Positions 60,531-64,000 of a stretch of 64,000 bases of DNA are shown piece by piece; position 1 is the first letter of the stretch; the number at the start of each line of letters is the position of its first letter. Origin of the DNA: Promicromonospora panici (lineage in GTDB: Bacteria; Actinomycetota; Actinomycetes; Actinomycetales; Cellulomonadaceae); contig NZ_UWYY01000010.1 of the NCBI RefSeq assembly GCF_900608595.1, positions 1 through 64,000 on the forward strand, given 5' to 3'. The translations under genes were made by a program, and so were the position numbers. The notes under the pieces are model-generated. The model did not search any database and was not told the origin of the DNA. It worked only from the letters and a program-made list of their open reading frames with translations.

Positions 60531-61703
60531 TCAGCCGGCGCACTGCCCGGTCGACACCGCGGCGCCCAGACCGGCCGCCTCGGCCGCGACCGGCCGCAGC
60601 TCGGCGCTCGTCATCGCGTAGCCGACGTCCTCCGCGGAGTCGTCACGCGCGAAGATCACGCCGGCCACGTCGCCGCCCGTGGTCAGCAGCGGCCCGCCCG
60701 AGTTGCCGGGTCGCACGACGGCGGCCAGCGAGTACACCTCGCGCTCCGCGCCGCCGCGGCCGTACGAGTCCGGCACGCGGGCGGTGTTGACGCTGATCAC
60801 ACCGGCGCTGCCGGAGGTGAACGGGCCCCCGTACGGGTAGCCCTGCACGACGGCGCGGTCGCCCACCGACAGGGTGGGCGCGATGCCGAGCGGGTCCGCG
60901 TCCAGGTCGTCGACGGCGATCACCGCGAGGTCGTCGACGGGGTCGTAGTAGACCACCCGGCCCTCCCGGACCGCGCCGCCGGGGAGCTCGACGACCGGCC
61001 GGTCGACGCCCGCCACGACGTGCGCGTTGGTCACCAGCCGGTCCGGGGCGACGACGAACCCCGAGCCGGTCGAGCTCGTCCCGCACGCGTACGCGACACC
61101 CGAGATCCGGGCCACCGACCGCGCGGAGGCCTCCAGCTCGGCGTTGTCGAGGTCGACGTCGGGCACGACCGGGTCCGCTCTCGGCACCATCAGGATGTTC
61201 AGGCGGGGCAGGCCGTCGTCGAGCACGATCGCGCGCATCTCGGCGAGCGGCCGGCCCACGGCGGGCGGAGTCAGCTCGTCGATGGTGCGCAGGACGGCGG
61301 ACGAGGAGACCGCCGAGGCGACGCCAGGTGCGCCGGTGGCGCTGACCGCGTTGCCGACGAACGAGAGCGCGAGGGCGACCACCCCGACGTTGGCGACCCC
61401 GCCGAGCAGGCGCTCCAGCGGGCGCAGCGACGTGCGGTCCACGCCCTGCCGCAAATTCCGGCCCAGGCCGGCGCCGAGGGACGCGCCGAACAACGGCAGG
61501 AGCACCGCCACCGCTATCGATACCGGGCCGCGCCACTCGGAGCTGGGCAGCATGTCGTTCACCGCTGGGACGGCCCAGAAGGCCGCGACGCCACCGATGA
61601 TGAGCCCGACCAGGCCGCCGAGCGTGGCCAGGAGGCCCCGGCTCAGGCCGGCCATGAGGGCGATGAACAGCACCACGAGAAGCACCAGGTCGAAAAGCTG
61701 CAC
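60531..61703 (-). CDS. marP: MarP-family membrane serine protease
   Basis: 390 residues from GTG 61703 (AAGGAG upstream). Four N-terminal transmembrane helices of the CvpA type (residues ~5-125) are followed by a trypsin-like periplasmic domain with the triad His228 (VTNAHVV), Asp258 (DPVDDLAV) and Ser335 (RPGNSGGPL). Cys207 and Cys388 could form the regulatory disulfide known in the Mycobacterium enzyme, where MarP supports acid resistance and processes cell-wall hydrolases. Confidence 0.92.
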   Translation of the reverse strand: MQLFDLVLLVVLFIALMAGLSRGLLATLGGLVGLIIGGVAAFWAVPAVNDMLPSSEWRGPVSIAVAVLLPLFGASLGAGLGRNLRQGVDRTSLRPLERLLGGVANVGVVALALSFVGNAVSATGAPGVASAVSSSAVLRTIDELTPPAVGRPLAEMRAIVLDDGLPRLNILMVPRADPVVPDVDLDNAELEASARSVARISGVAYACGTSSTGSGFVVAPDRLVTNAHVVAGVDRPVVELPGGAVREGRVVYYDPVDDLAVIAVDDLDADPLGIAPTLSVGDRAVVQGYPYGGPFTSGSAGVISVNTARVPDSYGRGGAEREVYSLAAVVRPGNSGGPLLTTGGDVAGVIFARDDSAEDVGYAMTSAELRPVAAEAAGLGAAVSTGQCAG

Positions 61704-61774
61704 GGAGGCTCCTTCGTGGGCGGCGGACAGCGTCTAGCGAGATGACATGACCGTAAGGGCTGAACCTGGGTGCC

Positions 61775-61969
61775 GTGACATCCGACCCTCCTCCATCACC
61801 CGATCCTCGGATTTGCCGCGAGACGTTCACCGCCGCTTTCACCTTTCTTTCGGAGCGTCGCGGATGGTCACGCGAGCGCTTGCTGTCGGCACAGCTCGCG
61901 CTGCTGCGCGAGTGGGCCGAGGAACACATGGCCGAGATCGACGACGCCCGGACGTCGCGCGGCCGGTGA
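61775..61969 (+). CDS. Small hypothetical protein
   Basis: 64 residues from GTG 61775. After a Pro-rich start, ICRETFTAAFTFLSERRGWSRERLLSAQLALLREWAEEHMAEIDD forms a plausible amphipathic helical body. No family recognised, weak ribosome site; divergent from marP across 71 bp and convergent with the CHAD gene. Confidence 0.5.
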   Translation: MTSDPPPSPDPRICRETFTAAFTFLSERRGWSRERLLSAQLALLREWAEEHMAEIDDARTSRGR

Positions 61970-61979
61970 CCTGAACCGG

Positions 61980-62801
61980 TCAGCGACTCCGGCTAGCGCG
62001 GGCCTCGAGCTCGCCGAGCGCGACCGGCAGGTCAGCGAGGGCGGTGAGGGCCCGCTCCTGGCATACGCCGACGACGGCGTCGTACCGCGGGGAGCCGTCC
62101 GCGTGGGCGCGGACGTGCTCGGCGAGGAGCAGGGCGTCGCGGTGGTCGCCGAGCAGGGACTGGAGCCGGTGGCCGGCGGAGCCGAGGCGCTTGGTCCGGC
62201 GGCCGAGCAGGCCGACGGGTGCGCGGGTGATCGCGTCGCAGGTGTGCCGCAGCCGGCGTGCGGCCTTCCGCAGCTCGTGGGTGCTCTCGAGGTCGGTGAG
62301 GTCGCAGGCCGCGTCGAGGGTGCGGTCGACCTGGCGCCGGACCGCGCGGCGAGCAGCCTTCTTCGCCGGTCGCGACGCTCGTTCGCGCAACCGGGGTTCG
62401 GCGGCCCACGCCTCCAGCAGCCGGACGAGGTCGCGGCCACGGTCCGACCTGGTCCAGCGCGCGGCCTCGGAGTGGGCCTGCTCCTGGGCCGTCCGCAGCG
62501 GGTCGAGCAGGGCGGAGCGTTCCGTCGTGCCGAGGCCGGCCGCTTCGGCGGCGGCGTCGGCCTGCAGCGTGCGGACCTCGAGGTCGCGGGCCCGCCCCAG
62601 CACGTCGCCCCACTCCTTGAGGCGGGCCCGGAGCTCCGCCGTCGCCTCCTTGTCGAGGTACCTGCGGAACGCGGCCAGCACGTTGCGCAGGCGGCGCACC
62701 GAGGTGCGTAGCCGGTGCACGGCGTCGGGCTCGTCGGCGAGCGCGGCCGGGACGTGCTCCTGGATCTGGCGCACCAGGTCTCCGACCGCGAGGGTCAGCA
62801 T
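61980..62801 (-). CDS. CHAD-domain protein
   Basis: 273 residues, all-helical CHAD domain with conserved His/Arg-rich motifs: VHRLRTSVRRLRNVLAAFRRYLD, EWGDVLGRARDLEVRTLQ, STHELRKAARRLRHTCDAI and LGDHRDALLLAEHV. CHAD domains bind inorganic polyphosphate. It is a stand-alone CHAD without the CYTH triphosphatase domain often fused to it. ATG follows GGGCGAG. Confidence 0.9.
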   Translation of the reverse strand: MLTLAVGDLVRQIQEHVPAALADEPDAVHRLRTSVRRLRNVLAAFRRYLDKEATAELRARLKEWGDVLGRARDLEVRTLQADAAAEAAGLGTTERSALLDPLRTAQEQAHSEAARWTRSDRGRDLVRLLEAWAAEPRLRERASRPAKKAARRAVRRQVDRTLDAACDLTDLESTHELRKAARRLRHTCDAITRAPVGLLGRRTKRLGSAGHRLQSLLGDHRDALLLAEHVRAHADGSPRYDAVVGVCQERALTALADLPVALGELEARASRSR

Positions 62802-62899
62802 CTCGCCCGCGGTCCCGGGATGGGTGGTGGTATCAGCAGCGATGCGGCCAGTATCGCGTGCGTCGCGCCGTCGGCGACAGCCCGTCGAACCGCCGAGCG

Positions 62900-63319
62900 A
62901 AAAAGCCTGTGGCCTGCCCGGGGGCCGCTGGTACGTTGCCGAGCATCATGATCGAGGTCGACAGAATCTAGCCACCGAACTGCCGGTGGCCTTCACCCGG
63001 AGGGCGTGGGCCCGTACCCGCCCTGGTGACTGATCTAGTCCTTCTTCGGGAGCCCGTTCCGCACCTTCCGTGCGACACGTAGGCGCTCACCCCGGCTGAG
63101 CCCCGGCATGTTCGCGACGCACCGACCATCGGTCATGGTTCCGTGCACGCACCCTGTCGACGGCCCTCGTCGTGGTCCCGTTCAAGTCGGCCACTTGCCC
63201 TCGGCATCCCTGGGGCTACATCCGCTCCGCCGACGTCGACGCCCCGTGTCCCGGGCCTGCCCGTGGTCGGTTGCACCCCTCAGCCTCGCTGATCCGCAAC
63301 CACTACGAAAGGCCGTCTC
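62900..63319 (+). promoter_or_regulatory. Promoter and long structured leader of the rpmF-cfr-like operon
   Basis: An A5 tract (62900-62904) lies just upstream of a possible -35 TGTGGC (62908-62913); 18 bp later is -10 TACGTT (62932-62937). The ~375-nt leader then holds a 7-codon ORF at 62948 and hairpins at 62971-62990 (7-bp perfect), 63001-63024, 63061-63073 and 63280-63292. At 63121-63139 two stems compete (ACCGA/TCGGT versus ACCAT/ATGGT). Together these suggest antibiotic- or stalling-controlled attenuation. The AT-rich run before the -35 resembles WhiB7/WblC promoters; that link is inference. The rest of 62802-62899 shows nothing. Confidence 0.55.
62948..62971 (+). CDS. Putative leader peptide MIEVDRI
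   Basis: ATG ATC GAG GTC GAC AGA ATC TAG, starting about 4 nt after the predicted transcription start, so nearly leaderless. The last base of its stop is the first base of the 62971-62990 hairpin, the arrangement used by ribosome-stalling leaders of erm- and cfr-type genes. Too short to be supported by sequence alone. Confidence 0.4.
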   Translation: MIEVDRI

Positions 63320-63505
63320 ATGCAACATCGCACCTCTCGCTCGCGCACCCGCCACCGTCGCGCGCACTGGAAGGCGACCGCACCCCTCCTCGTCCGTTGC
63401 CGGAACCCTCGGTGCGGCGAGTTCGTGCCACCGCACCGGGCATGCCCGCACTGCGGCCTCTACCGGGGCCGCGAAGTACTGCCGGCGACGGATGGTGATA
63501 CGTGA
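63320..63505 (+). CDS. rpmF: 50S ribosomal protein L32 (probable paralogue)
   Basis: 61 residues. RTSRSRTRHRRAHWKATAPLLV is the basic N-terminal L32 tail and C27-x4-C32 ... C42-x2-C45 (VRCRNPRCGE, ACPHCGLYRGREVL) the zinc ribbon. L32 sits in the 50S subunit near domain V of 23S rRNA. It is shorter at the N-terminus than usual (no MAVPKRK start) and its TGA overlaps the GTG of a radical-SAM rRNA methyltransferase, so it is more likely a condition-specific second copy than the housekeeping one. Confidence 0.88.
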   Translation: MQHRTSRSRTRHRRAHWKATAPLLVRCRNPRCGEFVPPHRACPHCGLYRGREVLPATDGDT

Positions 63506-64000
63506 ACGCCGTCGATCTGACCCCCAGGAGCCGGTGGATGCGCATACGCGACCACCTGTCCGCGACTGGCGTCCCGGACTTCCGGTTCCGGCAGGTCATC
63601 AGCGCCTGGAAGGGCTCGGCCGCGGAGACGTTCGCCGACATCCAGGCCCTCCCACCGGCCCTTCGCTCCGACCTGTCCGAACGGTTCGGACCGCGCCTCC
63701 ATCCGCTCACGGCGGTCGAGGTCCAGCACGACGGGCAGGTCGAGAAGGTGCTCTTCGCGGCCGAGTCGGGGGCGCGCATCGAGACCGTCGTGTCGCACTA
63801 CCGGGCCGGCTGGGACTCGATGTGCGTGTCGTCGCAGGCCGGGTGCGGCCTGGGCTGCACGTTCTGCGCCACCGGTGCGGTCGGGCTGGTCCGCAACCTC
63901 ACCGCCGACGAGATCACCGCTCAGGTGATGCACCCGCGCTGGACGCGCGAAGGGCTTCCTCGCCCGGCGAGTGTCGCGTTCATGGGGATGGGTGAGGCGC
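63502..64000 (+). CDS. Cfr/RlmN-family radical SAM 23S rRNA methyltransferase, 3' end off window
   Basis: 166 residues visible from a GTG overlapping the L32 stop. The radical-SAM cluster is C115-x3-C119-x2-C122 (SQAGCGLGCTFCATG). The surroundings resemble Cfr rather than RlmN: YRAGWDSMCVSSQ, GLVRNLTADEITAQV and FMGMGEA (RlmN usually has FMGMGEP), and the N-terminal VPDFRFRQVISA. Family members methylate A2503 of 23S rRNA; Cfr adds C8-methyl and gives resistance to drugs at the peptidyl-transferase centre. The methyl-carrying C-terminal Cys lies beyond the window. Confidence 0.85.
   Translation, partial: MNAVDLTPRSRWMRIRDHLSATGVPDFRFRQVISAWKGSAAETFADIQALPPALRSDLSERFGPRLHPLTAVEVQHDGQVEKVLFAAESGARIETVVSHYRAGWDSMCVSSQAGCGLGCTFCATGAVGLVRNLTADEITAQVMHPRWTREGLPRPASVAFMGMGEA

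Noticed and set aside
63108..63995. 295-codon open frame covering the L32 leader, rpmF and methyltransferase region
   Set aside because: Its translation is Arg/Pro-rich without family features, and two well-recognised genes occupy another frame.
1..64000. CRISPR array, tRNA, rRNA, IS element or prophage
   Set aside because: No regularly spaced repeats, cloverleaf sequences, transposase or phage genes were seen in either strand.
63502..64000. Calling the radical-SAM gene plain rlmN
   Set aside because: The visible half has Cfr-type signatures (AGWDS before the SSQ motif, FMGMGEA) and an L32-coupled position; still, the C-terminus is needed to settle it.

Overview
The window is very GC-rich, uses many GTG starts and ATGA/GTGA gene overlaps, and carries actinobacterial families (ANTAR, zf-HC2, MarP, CHAD, CGNR, DUF2510, LacI/ABC sugar operons without an ATPase). 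It reads as the chromosome of a soil- or plant-litter-type actinobacterium. The secreted GH12, GH5 and M6 enzymes would suit the Promicromonosporaceae/Cellulomonadaceae side of Micrococcales, but that placement is inference.

Layout. 1-9.5 kb: mixed housekeeping and accessory genes (partial ANTAR protein, EF-hand protein, hydrolase, RibD-like reductase, two SRPBCC proteins' first member, WYL regulator, lipid kinase, PH-domain membrane pair, FAD-linked oxidase). 10.6-21.3 kb: a sugar-acid locus with an ABC importer (no ATPase), LacI repressor, 2-hydroxyacid dehydrogenase, mannonate dehydratase, fructuronate reductase, MFS carrier and idonate dehydrogenase. 21.4-25.7 kb: GAF-ANTAR protein and a divergent ThDP-enzyme/aldehyde dehydrogenase pair. 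25.7-29.7 kb: divergent secreted M6 protease and GH12 glucanase. 29.8-35.2 kb: APC permease, two SDRs and a Tat-exported amidohydrolase. 35.3-50.9 kb: a large aromatic-amine cluster: minus strand MFS, flavin monooxygenase, succinate-semialdehyde dehydrogenase, AraC regulator, copper amine oxidase and MoaF; plus strand FAH-RraA fusion, GntR, HpaE, HpaD, HpaH and HpaI. Together they can be read as tyramine -> 4-hydroxyphenylacetate -> homoprotocatechuate -> pyruvate + succinate, with an unusual monooxygenase and an unusual decarboxylase step. 50.9-62.8 kb: GH5 cellulase, orphan zf-HC2 protein, glycosyltransferase, ferritin, ArsR/AHSA1 pair, EamA, CGNR, DHA2 exporter with a CsoR-like operator, MarP protease and CHAD protein.

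62.9-64 kb: the most striking stretch. A promoter followed by a 7-codon leader ORF and several hairpins precedes a ribosomal protein L32 gene that overlaps (GTGA) a radical-SAM methyltransferase whose visible half resembles Cfr more than RlmN. This looks like an inducible ribosome-protection operon; it runs off the right edge.

Five copies of a ~62-bp palindromic element, three of them between convergent genes, are scattered through the window. No tRNA, rRNA, CRISPR, IS element or prophage was seen.
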